Shown here piece after piece: positions 40,001 through 52,808 of a DNA stretch of 64,000 nucleotides. The DNA lies in the NCBI GenBank assembly GCA_948146395.1, contig OX411556.1, positions 1,240,001 through 1,304,000 of the forward strand, read 5' to 3'. The stretch is from Fragum whitleyi. Taxonomy: Eukaryota > Mollusca > Bivalvia > Cardiida > Cardiidae. A program made the translations under genes and the position numbers. The notes under the pieces were generated by a model. It had not been told where the DNA came from. It made no database searches and saw only the letters and a program-made list of their open reading frames with translations. Position 1 is the stretch's first letter; every line of letters begins with the position of its first letter.

Positions 40001-40390
40001 TCGACTGATGCGCCCATGCATTCATACCCACATCGTCCCAAACACGCGCGTTCACTAGCTATGCATGTGCGCTTCAAATTGACACCGGTTTCGATGCCGT
40101 CTGATGCATCCGTCTGTGCGTTTATGCAGCATCCCTGACCCCTTGTTATTCGATTTAATAGTAATTATTTAATCCTGATTTAATGTTAAATATTTTGGGT
40201 ACCCATTTTTCGATCGACTGATGCGCCCATGCATTCATACCCACATCGCACCAAACACGCGCGTTCGCTAGCTATGCATGTGCGCTTCAAATTGACACCG
40301 GTTTCGATGCCGTCTGATGCATCCGTCTGTGCGTTTATGCAGCATCCCTGACCCCTTGTTATTCGATTTAATAGTAATTATTTAATCCTG
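37020..40390. repeat. Mainly type A monomers, no clear higher-order period
   Basis: About sixteen units, mainly type A with scattered B and C units. They partly resemble 23.6-25.1 kb: cttccaatt plus gtttctatgcc near 38370, and gtatgtgcg near 37770. Private variants include cgatagactg (38296), gtgtcgatgctg (39450), actcgagttc (39620), atgctgattt (39959) and cgcaccaaac (40248). I measured no repeat offset inside this interval. Confidence 0.6.
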
Positions 40391-41220
40391 ATTTAATGTT
40401 AAATATTTTGGATACCCATTTTTCGATCGACTGATGCGCCCATGCATTCATACCCACATCGTCCCAAACACTCGCGTTCGCTAGCTATGCATGTGCGCTT
40501 CAAATTGACACCGGTTTCGATGCCGTCTGATGCATCCGTCTGTGCGTTTATGCAGAATCCCTGACCCCTTGTTATTCGATTTAATAGTAATTATTTAATC
40601 CTGATTTAATGTTAAATATTTTGGGTACCTATTTTTCGATCGACGGATGCGCCCATGCATTCATACCCACATCGTCCCAAACACGCGCGTTCACTAGCTA
40701 TGCATATGCGCTTCAAATTGACACCGGTTTTGACGCCGTCTGATGCATCCGTCTGTGCGTTTATGCAGCATCCCTGACCCCTTGTTATTCGATTTAATAG
40801 TAATTATTTAATCCTGATTTAATGTTAAATATTTTGGGTACCCATTTTTCGATCGACTGATGCGCCCATGCATTCATACCCACATCGCCCCAAATACGCG
40901 CGTTCGCTAGCTATGCATGTGCGCTTCAAATTGACACCGGTTTCGATGCCGTCTGATGCATCCGTCTGTGCGTTTATGCAGCATCCCTGACCCCTTGTTA
41001 TTCGATTTAATAGTAATTATTTAATCCTGATTTAATGTTAAATATTTTGGGTACCCATTTATCGATCGACTAATGCGCCCATGCATTCATACCCACATCG
41101 TCCCAAACACTCGCGTTCGCTAGCTATGCATGTGCGCTTCAAATTGACACCGGTTTCGATGCCGTCTGATGCATCCGTCTGTGCGTTTATGCAGCATCCC
41201 TGACCCCTTGTTATTCGATT
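40390..41220. repeat. Four-monomer segment, copied 34 monomers away
   Basis: This segment shares a string of rare variants with 47630-48460 at an offset of 7,239 bp (34 x 213 minus three deletions): ttggatacc (40409), tacctattt plus cgacggatg (40626-40647), gttttgacgcc (40728), and ttatcgatcgactaatg (41059). These changes are found nowhere else in the window, so the two segments share descent. Small later changes separate them, for example caaatacg near 40892. Confidence 0.82.
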
Positions 41221-42589
41221 TAATAGTAATTATTCAATCCTGATTTAATGTTAAATATTTCGGGTACCCATTTTTCGATCGACTGATGCGCCCATGCATT
41301 CATACCCACATCGTCCCAAACACTCGCGTTCGCTAGCTATGCATGTGCGCTTCAAATTGACACCGGTTTCGATGCCGTCTGATGCATCCGTCTGTGCGTT
41401 TATGCAGCATCCCTGACCCCTTGTTATTCGATTTAATAGTAATTATCTAATCCTGATTTAATGTTAAATATTTTGGGTACCCATTTTTCGATCGACTGAT
41501 GCGCCCATGCATTCATACCCACATCGTCCCAAACACGCGCGTTCACTAGCTATGCATGTGCGCTTCAAATTGACACCGGTTTCGATGCCGTCTGATGCAT
41601 CCGTATGTGCGTTTATGCAGCATCCCTGACCCCTTGTTATTCGATTTAATAGTAATTATTTAATCCTGATTTAATGTTAAATATTTTGGGTACCCATTTT
41701 TCGATCGACTGATGCGCCCATGCATTCATACCCACATCGCCCCAAAAACGCGCGTTCGCTAGCTATGCATGTGCGCTTCAAATTGACACCGGTTTCGATG
41801 CCGTCTGATGCATCCGTCTGTGCGTTTATGCAGCATCCCTGACCCCTTGTTATTCGATTTAATAGTAATTATTTAATCCTGATATAATGTTAAATATTTT
41901 GAGTACCCATTTTTCGATCGACTGATGCGCCGATGCATTCATACCCACATCGTCCCAAACACTCGCGTTCGCTAGCTATGCATGTGCGCTTCAAAATGAC
42001 ACCGGTTTCGATGCCGTCTGATGCATCCGTCTGTGCGTTTATGCAGCATCCCTGACCCCTTGTTATTCGATTTAATAGTAATTATTTAATCCTGATTTAA
42101 TGTTAAATATTTTGGGTACCCATTTTTCGATCGACTGATGCGCCCATGCATTCATACCCACATCGTCCCAAACACTCGCGTTCGCTAGCTATGCATGTGC
42201 GCTTCAAATTGACACCGGTTTCGATGCCGTCTGATGCATCCGTCTGTGCGTTTATGCAGCATCCCTGACCCCTTGTTATTCGATTTAATAGTAATTATTT
42301 AATCCTGATTTAATGTTAAATATTTTGGGTACCCATTTTTCGATCGACTGATGCGCCCATGCATTCATACCCACATCGTCCCAAACACTCGCGTTCGCTA
42401 GCTATGCATGTGCGCTTCAAATTGACACCGGTTTCGATGCCGTCTGATGCATCCGTCTGTGCGTTTATGCAGCATCCCTGACCCCTTGTTATTCGATTTA
42501 ATAGTAATTATTTAATCCTGATTTAATGTTAAATATTTTGGGTACCCATTTTTCGATCGACTGATGCGCCCATGCATTCATACCCACAT

Positions 42590-44800
42590 CGTCCCTAACA
42601 CTCGCGTTCGCTAGCTATGCATGTGCGCTTCAATTGACACCGGTTTCGATGCCGTCTGATGCATCCGTCTGTGCGTTTATGCAGCATCCCTGACCCCTTG
42701 TTATTCGATTTAATAGTAATTATTTAATCCTGATTTAATGTTAAATATTTTGGGTACCCATTTTTCGATCGACTGATGCGCCCATGCATTCATACCCACA
42801 TCGTCCCAAACACGCGCGTTCACTAGCTATGCATGTGCGCTTCAAATTGACACCGGTTTCGATGCCGTCTGATGCATCCGTCTGTGCGTTTATGCAGCAT
42901 CCCTGACCCCTTGTTATTCGATTTAATAGTAATTATTTAATCCTGATTTAATGTTAAATATTTTGGGTACCCATTTTTCGATCGACTGATGCGCCCAAGC
43001 ATTCATATCCACATCGTCCCAAACACTCGCGTTCGCTAGCTATGCATGTGCGCTTCAAATTGACACTGGTTTCGATGCCGTCTGATGCATCCGTCTGTGT
43101 TTTTATGCAGCATCCCTGACCCCTTGTTATTCGATTTAATAGTAATTATTTAATCCTGATTTAATGTTAAATATTTTGGGTACCCATTTTTCGATCGACT
43201 GATGCGCCCATGCATTCATACCCACATCGTCCCAAACACTCGCGTTCGCTAGCTATGCATGTGCGCTTCAAATTGACACCGGTTTCGATGCCGTCTGATG
43301 CATCCGTCTGTGCGTTTATGCAGCATCCCTGACCCCTTGTTATTCGATTTAATAGTAATTATTTAATCCTGATTTAATGTTAAATATTTTGGGTACCCAT
43401 TTTTCGATCGACTGATGCGCCCATGCATTCATACCCACATCGTCCCAAACACTCGCGTTCGCTAGCTATGCATGTGCGCTTCAAATTGACACCGGTTTCG
43501 ATGCCGTCTGATGCATCCGTCTGTGCGTTTATGCAGCATCCCTGACCCCTTGTTATTCGATTTAATAGTAATTATTTAATCCTGATTTAATGTTAAATAT
43601 TTTGGGTACCCATTTTTCGATCGACTGATGCGCCCATGCATTCATACCCACATCGTCCCAAACACTCGCGTTCGCTAGCTATGCATGTGCGCTTCAAATT
43701 GACACCGGTTTCGATGCCGTCTGATGCATCCGTCTGTGCGTTTATGCAGCATCCCTGACCCCTTGTTATTCGATTTAATAGTAATTATTTAATCCTGATT
43801 TAATGTTAAATATTTTGGGTACCCATTTTTCGATCGACTGATGCGCCCATGCATTCATACCCACATCGTCCCAAACACTCGCGTTCGCTAGCTATGCATG
43901 TGCGCTTCAATTGACACCGGTTTCGATGCCGTCTGATGCATCCGTCTGTGCGTTTATGCAGCATCCCTGACCCCTTGTTATTCGATTTAATAGTAATTAT
44001 TTAATCCTGATTTAATGTTAAATATTTTGGGTACCCATTTTTCGATCGACTGATGCGCCCATGCATTCATACCCACATCGTCCCAAACACGCGCGTTCAC
44101 TAGCTATGCATGTGCGCTTCAAATTTACACCGGTTTCGATGCCGTCTGATGCATCCGTCTGTGCGTTTATGCAGCATCCCTGACCCCTTGTTATTCGATT
44201 TAATAGTAATTATTTAATCCTGATTTAATGTTAAATATTTTGGGTACCCATTTTTCGATCGACTGATGCGCCCAAGCATTCATACCCACATCGTCCCAAA
44301 CACTCGCGTTCGCTAGCTATGCATGTGCGCTTCAAATTGACACTGGTTTCGATGCCGTCTGATGCATCCGTCTGTGCGTTTATGCAGCATACCTGACCCC
44401 TTGTTATTCGATTTAATAGTAATTATTTAATCCTGATTTAATGTTAAATATTTTGGGTACCCATTTTTCGATCGACTGATGCGCCCATGCATTCATACCC
44501 ACATCGTCCCAAACACTCGCGTTCGCTAGCTATGCATGTGCGCTTCAAATTGACACCGGTTTCGATGCCGTCTGATGCATCCGTCTGTGCGTTTATGCAG
44601 CATCCCTGACCCCTTGTTATTCGATTTAATAGTAATTATTTAATCCTGATTTAATGTTAAATATTTTGGGTACCCATTTTTCGATCGACTGATGCGCCCA
44701 TGCATTCATACCCACATCGTCCAGAACACTCGCGTTCGCTAGCTATGCATGTGCGCTTCAATTGACACCGGTTTCGATGCCGTCTGATGCATCCGTCTGT
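42590..44800. repeat. Six-monomer repeat with a shared 1-bp deletion
   Basis: The deletion form cttcaattgac, with one A lost at monomer 46-48, occurs only at 42631, 43908 and 44759. The first two are 1,277 bp apart (6 x 213 minus 1) and the last two 851 bp apart (4 x 213 minus 1). The paired form gcccaagc plus gacactgg also recurs at six units (42996 and 44273). Apart from these markers the units are mainly type A and very uniform. Confidence 0.78.
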
Positions 44801-46190
44801 TCGTTTATGCAGCATCCCTGACCCCTTGTTATTCGATTTAATAGTAATTATTTAATCCTGATTTAATGTTAAATATTTTGGGTACCCATTTTTCGATCGA
44901 CTGATGCGCCCATGCATTCATACCCACATCGTCCCAAACACGCGCGTTCACTAGCTATGCATGTGCACTTCAAATTGACACCGGTTTCGATGCCGTCTGA
45001 TGCATCCGTCTGTGCGTTTATGCAGCATCCCTGACCCCTTGTTATTCGATTTAATAGTAATTATTTAATCCTGATTTAATGTTAAATATTTTGGGTACCC
45101 ATTTTTCGATCGACTGATGCGCCCATGCATTCATACCCACATCGTCCCAAACACGCGCGTTCGCTAGCTATGCATGTGCGCTTCAAATTGACACCGGTTT
45201 CGATGCCGTCTGATGCATTCGTCTGTGCGTTTATGCAGCATCCCTGACCCCTTGTTATTCGATTTAATAGTAATTATTTAATCCTGATTTAATGTTAAAT
45301 ATTTTGGGTACCCATTTTTCGATCGACTGATGCGCCCATGCATTCATACCCACATCGCCCCAAACACGCGCGTTCGCTAGCTATGCATGTGCGCTTCAAA
45401 TTGACACTGGTTTCGATGCCATCTGATGCATCCGTCTGTGCGTTTATGCAGCATCCCTGACCCCTTGTTATTCGATTTAATAGTAATTATTTAATCCTGA
45501 TTTAATGTTAAATATTTTAGGTACCCATTTTTCGATCGACTGATGCGCCCATGCATTCATACCCACATCGCCCCAAACACGCACGTTCGCTAGCTATGCA
45601 TGTGCGCTTCAAATTGACACCGGTTTCGATGCCGTCTGATGCATCCGTCTGTGCGTTTATGCAGCATCCCTGACCCCTTGTTATTCGATTTAATAGTAAT
45701 TATTTAATTCTGATTTAATGTTAAATATTTTGGGTACCCATTTTTCGATCGACTGATGCGCCCATGCATTCATACCCACATCGTCCCAAACACTCGCGTT
45801 CGCTAGCTATGCATGTGCGCTTCAAATTGACACCGGTTTCGATGCCGTCTGATGCATCCGTCTGTGCGTTTATGCAGCATCCCTGACCCCTTGTTATTCG
45901 ATTTAATAGTAATTATTTAATCCTGATTTAATGTTAAATATTTTGGGTACCCATTTTTCGATCGACTGATGCGCCCATGCATTCATACCCACATCGCCCC
46001 AAACACGCGCGTTCGCTAGCTATGCATGTGCGCTTCAAATTGACACCGGTTTCGATGCTGTCTAATGCATCCGTCTGTGCGTTTATGCAGCATCCCTGAC
46101 CCCTTGTTATTCGATTTAATAGTAATTATTTAATCCTGATTTAATGTTAAATATTTTGGGTACCCATTTTTCGATCGACTGATGCGCCCA
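44800..46190. repeat. Mixed A, B and C monomers
   Basis: Six to seven units without a clear higher-order period. Private variants include atgtgcacttc (44965), gcattcgtc (45216), gacactgg with gatgccatc (45405-45421), ttttaggtacc (45516), cacgcacgttc (45580) and taattctga (45706). A gctgtctaatg unit occurs near 46057, a marker also present at 12.6, 19.0, 23.3, 27.3, 36.7 and 39.5 kb. Confidence 0.6.
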
Positions 46191-49100
46191 TGCATTCATA
46201 CCCACATCGTCCCAAACACGCGCGTTCACTAGCTATGCATGTGCGCTTCAAATTGACACCGGTTTCGATGCCGTCTGATGCATCCGTCTGTGCGTTTATG
46301 CAGCATCCCTGACCCCTTGTTATTCGATTTAATAGTAATTATTTAATCCTGATTTAATGTTAAATATTTTGGGTACCCATTTTTCGATCGACTGATGCGC
46401 CCATGCATTCATACCCTCATCGCCCCAAACACGCGCGTTCGCTAGCTATGCATGTGCGCTTCAAATTGACACCGGTTTCGATGCCGTCTGATGCATCCGT
46501 CTGTGCGTTTATGCAGCATCCCTGACCCCTTGTTATTCGATTTAATAGTAATTATTTAATCCTGATTTAATGTTAAATATTTTGGGTACCCATTTTTCGA
46601 TCGACTGATGCGCCCATGCATTCATACCCACATCGTCCCAAACACGCGCGTTCGCTAGCTATGCATGTGCGCTTCAAATTGTCACCGGTTTCGATGCCGT
46701 CTGATGCATCCGTCTGTGCTTTTATGCAGCATCCCTGACCCCTTGTTATTCGATTTAATAGTAATTATTTAATCCTGATTTAATGTTAAATATTTTGGGT
46801 ACCCATTTTTCGATCGACTGATGCGCCCATGCATTCATACCCACATCGTCCCAAACACGCGCGTTCACTAGCTATGCATGTGCGCTTCAAATTGACACCG
46901 GTTTCGATGCCGTCTGATGCATCCGTCTGTGCGTTTATGCAGCATCCCTGACCCCTTGTTATTCGATTTAATAGTAATTATTTTATCCTGATTTAATGTT
47001 AAATATTTTGGGTACCCATTTTTCGATCGACTGATGCGCCCATGCATTCATACCCACATCGCCCCAAACACGCGCGTTCGCTAGCTATGCATGTGCGTTT
47101 CAAATTGACACCGGTTTCGATGCCGTCTGATGCATCCGTCTGTGCGTTTATGCAGCATCCCTGACCCCTTGTTATTCGATTTAATAGTAATTATTTAATC
47201 CTGATTTAATGTTAAATATTTTGGGTACCCATTTTTCGATCGACTGATGCGCCCATGCATTCATACCCACATCGTCCCAAACACGCGCATTCGCTAGCTA
47301 TGCATGTGCGCTTCAAATTGACACCGGTTTCGATGCCGTCTGATGCATCCGTCTGTGCGTTTATGCAGCATCCCTGACCCCTTGTTATTCGATTTAATAG
47401 TAATTATTTAATCCTGATTTAATGTTAAATATTTTGGGTACCCATTTTTCGATCGACTGATGCGCCCATGCATTCATACCCAGATCGTCCCGAACACTCG
47501 CGTTCGCTAGCTATGCATGTGCGCTTCAAATTGACACCGGTTTCGATGCCGTCTGATGCATCCGTCTGTGCGTTTATGCAGCATCCCTGACCCCTTGTTA
47601 TTCGATTTAATAGTAATTATTTAATCCTGATTTAATGTTAAATATTTTGGATACCCATTTTTCGATCGACTGATGCGCCCATGCATTCATACCCACATCG
47701 TCCCAAACACTCGCGTTCGCTAGCTATGCATGTGCGCTTCAAATTGACACCGGTTTCGATGCCGTCTGATGCATCCGTCTGTGCGTTTATGCAGCATCCC
47801 TGACCCCTTGTTATTCGATTTAATAGTAATTATTTAATCCTGATTTAATGTTAAATATTTTGGGTACCTATTTTTCGATCGACGGATGCGCCCATGCATT
47901 CATACCCACATCGTCCCAAACACGCGCGTTCACTAGCTATGCATATGCGCTTCAAATTGACACCGGTTTTGACGCCGTCTGATGCATCCGTCTGTGCGTT
48001 TATGCAGCATCCCTGACCCCTTGTTATTCGATTTAATAGTAATTATTTAATCCTGATTTAATGTTAAATATTTTGGGTACCCATTTTTCGATCGACTGAT
48101 GCGCCCATGCATTCATACCCACATCGCCCCAAACACGCGCGTTCGCTAGCTATGCATGTGCGCTTCAAATTGACACCGGTTTCGATGCCGTCTGATGCAT
48201 CCGTCTGTGCGTTTATGCAGCATCCCTGACCCCTTGTTATTCGATTTAATAGTAATTATTTAATCCTGATTTAATGTTAAATATTTTGGGTACCCATTTA
48301 TCGATCGACTAATGCGCCCATGCATTCATACCCACATCGTCCCAAACACTCGCGTTCGATAGCTATGCATGTGCGCTTCAAATTGACACCGGTTTCGATG
48401 CCGTCTGATGCATCCGTCCGTGCGTTTATGCAGCATCCCTGACCCCTTGTTATTCGATTTAATAGTAATTATTTAATCCTGATTTAATGTTAAATATTTT
48501 GGGTACCCATTTTTCGATCGACTGATGCGCCCATGCATTCATACCCACATCGTCCCAAACACTCGCGTTCGCTAGCTATGCATGTGCGCTTCAAATTGAC
48601 ACCGGTTTCGATGCCGTCTGATGCATCCGTCTGTGCGTTTATGCAGCATCCCTGACCCCTTGTTATTCGATTTAATAGTAATTATTTAATCCTGATTTAA
48701 TGTTAAATATTTTGAGTACCCATTTTTCGATCGACTGATGCGCCCATGCATTCATACCCACATCGTCCCAAACACTCGCGTTCGCTAGCTATGCATGTGC
48801 GCTTCAAAATGACACCGGTTTCGATGCCGTCTGATGCATCCGTCTGTGCGTTTATGCAGCATCCCTGACCCCTTGTTATTCGATTTAATAGTAATTATTT
48901 AATCCTGATTTAATGTTAAATATTTTGGGTACCCATTTTTCGATCGACTGATGCGCCCATGCATTCATACCCACATCGTCCCAAACACGCGCGTTCGCTA
49001 GCTATGCATGTGCGCTTCAAATTGACACCGGTTTCGATGCCGTCTGATGCATCCGTCTGTGCGTTTATGCAGCATCCCTGACCCCTTGTTATTCGATTTA

Positions 49101-50895
49101 ATAGTAATTATTTAATCCTGATTTAATGTTAAATATTTTGGGTACCCATTTTTCGATCGACTGATGCGCCCATGCATTCATACCCACATCGTCCTAAACA
49201 CGCGCGTTCACTAGCTATGCATGTGCGCTTCAAATTGACACCGGTTTCGATGCCGTCTGATGCATCCGTCTGTGCGTTTATGCAGCATCTCTGACCCCTT
49301 GTTATTCGATTTAATAGTAATTATTTAATCCTGATTTAATGTTAAATATTTTGGGTACCCATTTTTCGATCGACTGATGCGCCCATGCATTCATACCCAA
49401 ATCGTCCCAAACACGCGCGTTCGCTAGCTATGCATGTGCGCTTCAAATTGACACCGGTTTCGATGCCGTCTGATGCATCCGTCTGTGCGTTTATGCAGCA
49501 TCCCTGACCCCTTGTTATTCGATTTAATAGTAATTATTTAATCCTGATTTAATGTTAAATATTTTGGGTACCCATTTTTCGATCGACTGATGCGCCCATG
49601 CATTCATACCCACATCGCCCCAAACACGCGCGTTCGCTAGCTATGCATGTGCGCTTCAAATTGACACCGGTTTCGATGCCGTCTGATGCATCCGTCTGTG
49701 CGTTTATGCAGCATCCCTGACCCCTTGTTATTCGATTTAATAGTAATTATTTAATCCTGATTTAATGTTAAATATTTTGGGTACCCATTTTTCGATCGAC
49801 TGATGCGCCCATGCATTCATACCCACATCGTCCCAAACACGCGCGTTCGCTAGCTATGCATGTGCGCTTCAAATTGACACCGGTTTCGATGCCGTCTGAT
49901 GCATCCGTCTGTGCTTTTATGCAGCATCCCTGACCCCTTGTTATTCGATTTAATAGTAATTATTTAATCCTGATTTAATGTTAAATATTTTGGGTACCCA
50001 TTTTTCGATCGACTGATGCGCCCATGCATTCATACCCACATCGTCACAAACACGCGCGTTCACTAGCTATGCATGTGCGCTTCAAATTGACACCGGTTTC
50101 GATGCCGTCTGATGCATCCGTCTGTGCGTTTATGCAGCATCCCTGACCCCTTGTTATTCGATTTAATAGTAATTATTTTATCCTGATTTAATGTTAAATA
50201 TTTTGGGTACCCATTTTTCGATCGACTGATGCGCCCATGCATTCATACCCACATCGTCCTAAACACGCGCGTTCACTAGCTATGCATGTGCGCTTCAAAT
50301 TGACACCGGTTTCGATGCCGTCTGATGCATCCGTCTGTGCGTTTATGCAGCATCCCTGACCCCTTGTTATTCGATTTAATAGTAATTATTTAATCCTGAT
50401 TTAATGTTAAATATTTTGGGTACCCATTTTTCGATCGACTGATGCGCCCATGCATTCATACCCAAATCGTCCCAAACACGCGCGTTCGCTAGCTATGCAT
50501 GTGCGCTTCAAATTGACACCGGTTTCGATGCCGTCTGATGCTTCCGTCTGTGCGTTTATGCAGCATCCCTGACCCCTTGTTATTCGATTTAATAGTAATT
50601 ATTTAATCCTGATTTAATGTTAAATATTTTGGGTACCCATTTTTCGATCGACTGATGCGCCCATGCATTCATACCCACATCGCCCCAAACACGCGCGTTC
50701 GCTAGCTATGCATGTGCGCTTCAAATTGACACCGGTTTCGATGCCGTCTGATGCATCCGTCTGTGCGTTTATGCAGCATCCCTGACCCCTTGTTATTCGA
50801 TTTAATAGTTATTATTTAATCCTGATTTAATGTTAAATATTTTGGGTACCCATTTTTCGATCGACTGATGCGCCCATGCATTCATACCCACATCG
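46190..50895. repeat. Overlapping 34-, 32-, 15- and 5-monomer copies
   Basis: Several copy events overlap. At 3,195 bp (15 x 213) the rare gtgcttttatg (46716 and 49911) and attattttatcc (46977 and 50172) are paired. At 1,065 bp (5 x 213) gtcctaaac (49191 and 50256) and cccaaatcg (49396 and 50461) are paired. The 47630-48460 part is the partner of 40390-41220. A further marker, cttcaaaatgac, pairs 41989 with 48802 at 6,813 bp (32 x 213 minus 3), as does the gagtacc form near 41901 and 48714. The change from 34 to 32 monomers means two units were lost in one copy. Confidence 0.75.
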
Positions 50896-51749
50896 TCCCA
50901 AACACTCGCGTTCGCTAGCTATGCATGTGCGCTTCAAATTGACACCGGTTTCGATGCCGTCTGATGCATCCGTCTGTGCGTTTATGCAGCATCCCTGACC
51001 CCTTGTTATTCGATTTGATAGTAATTATTTAATCCTGATTTAATGTTAAATATTTTGGGTACCCATTTTTCGATCGACTGATGCGCCCATGCATTCATAC
51101 CCACATCGTCCCAAACACTCGCGTTCGCTAGCTATGCATGTGCGCTTCAAATTGACACCGGTTTCGATGCCGTCTGATGCATCTGTCTGTGCGTTTATGC
51201 AGCATCCCTGACCCCTTGTTATTCGATTTAATAGTAATTATTTAATCCTGATTTAATGTTAAATATTTTGGGTACCCATTTTTCGATCGACTGATGCGCC
51301 CATGCATTCATACCCACATCGCCCAAAACACGCGCGTTCGCTAGCTTTGCATGTGCGCTTCAAATTGACACCGGTTTCGATGCCGTCTGATGCATCCGTC
51401 TGTGCGTTTATGCAGCATCCCTGACCCCTTGTTATTCGATTTAATAGTAATTATTTAATCCTGATTTAATGTTAAATATTTTGGGTACCCATTTTTCGAT
51501 CGACTGATGCGCCCATGCATTCATACCCACATCGTCCCAAACACTCGCGTTCGCTAGCTATGCATGTGCGCTTCAAATTGACACCGGTTTCGATGCCGTC
51601 TGATGCATCCTTCTGTGCGTTTATGCAGCATCCCTGACCCCTTGTTATTCGATTTAATAGTAATTATTTAATCCTGATTTAATGTTAAATATTTTGGGTA
51701 CCCATTTTTCGATCGACTGATGCGCCCATGCATTCATACCCACATCGTC

Positions 51750-52735
51750 CCAAACACTCGCGTTCGCTAGCTATGCATGTGCGCTTCAAATTGACACCGG
51801 TTTCGATGCCGTCTGATGCATCCGTCTGTGCGTTTACGCAGCATCCCTGACTCCTTGTTATTCGATTTAATAGTAATTATTTAATCCTGATTTAATGTTA
51901 AATATTTTGGGTACCCATTTTTCGATCGACTGATGCGCCCATGCATTTATACCCACATCGTCCCAAACACGCGCGTTCACTAGCTATGCATGTGCGCTTC
52001 AAATTTACACCGGTTTCGATGCCGTCTGATGCATCCGTCTGTGCGTTTATGCAGCATCCCTGACCCCTTGTTATTCGATTTAATAGTAATTATTTAATCC
52101 TGATTTAATGTTAAATATTTTGGGTACCCATTTTTCGATCGACTGATGCGCCCATGCATTCATACCCACATCGCCCCAAACACGCGCGTTCGCTAGCTAT
52201 GCATGTGCGCTTCAAATTGACACCGGTTTCGATGCCGTCTGATGCATCCGTCTGTGCGTTTATGCAGCATCCCTGACCCCTTGTTATTCGATTTAATAGT
52301 AATTATTTAATCCTGATTTAATGTTAAATATTTTGGGTACCCATTTTTCGATCGACTGATGCGCCCATGCATTCATACCCACATCGTCCCAAACACTCGC
52401 GTTCGCTAGCTATGCATGTGCGCTTCAAATTGACACCGGTTTCGATGCCGTCTGATGCATCTGTCTGTGCGTTTACGCAGCATCCCTGACCCCTTGTTAT
52501 TCGATTTAATAGTAATTATTTAATCCTGATTTAATGTTAAATATTTTGGGTACCCATTTTTCGATCGACTGATGCGCCCATGCATTTATACCCACATCGT
52601 CCCAAACACGCGCGTTCACTAGCTATGCATGTGCGCTTCAAATTTACACCGGTTTCGATGCCGTCTGATGCATCCGTCTGTGCGTTTATGCAGCATCCCT
52701 GACCCCTTGTTATTCGATTCAATAGTAATTATTTA
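51750..52735. repeat. Three-monomer repeat with tttacgcag and tttacacc markers
   Basis: The rare gtttacgcag (51832 and 52471), gcatttatac (near 51943 and 52582) and caaatttacacc (52000 and 52639) are each 639 bp apart (3 x 213). The caaatttacacc change also occurs at 44120, alone. The second copy has a further change, gattcaatag at 52717. That single base creates a TTG start on the minus strand and so produces the only reading frame of about 60 codons in the window; it is not a gene. Confidence 0.8.
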
Positions 52736-52808
52736 ATCCTGATTTAATGTTAAATATTTTGGGTACCCATTTTTCGATCGACTGATGCGCCCATGCATTC
52801 ATACCCAC

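Noticed and set aside
52537..52722. A 61-codon reading frame on the minus strand
   Set aside because: It lies wholly in satellite sequence. It begins at TTG, created by one private base change (gattcaatag at 52717), and ends at the stop in the AT-rich segment. It has no ribosome-site or codon signal, and its neighbours lack it.
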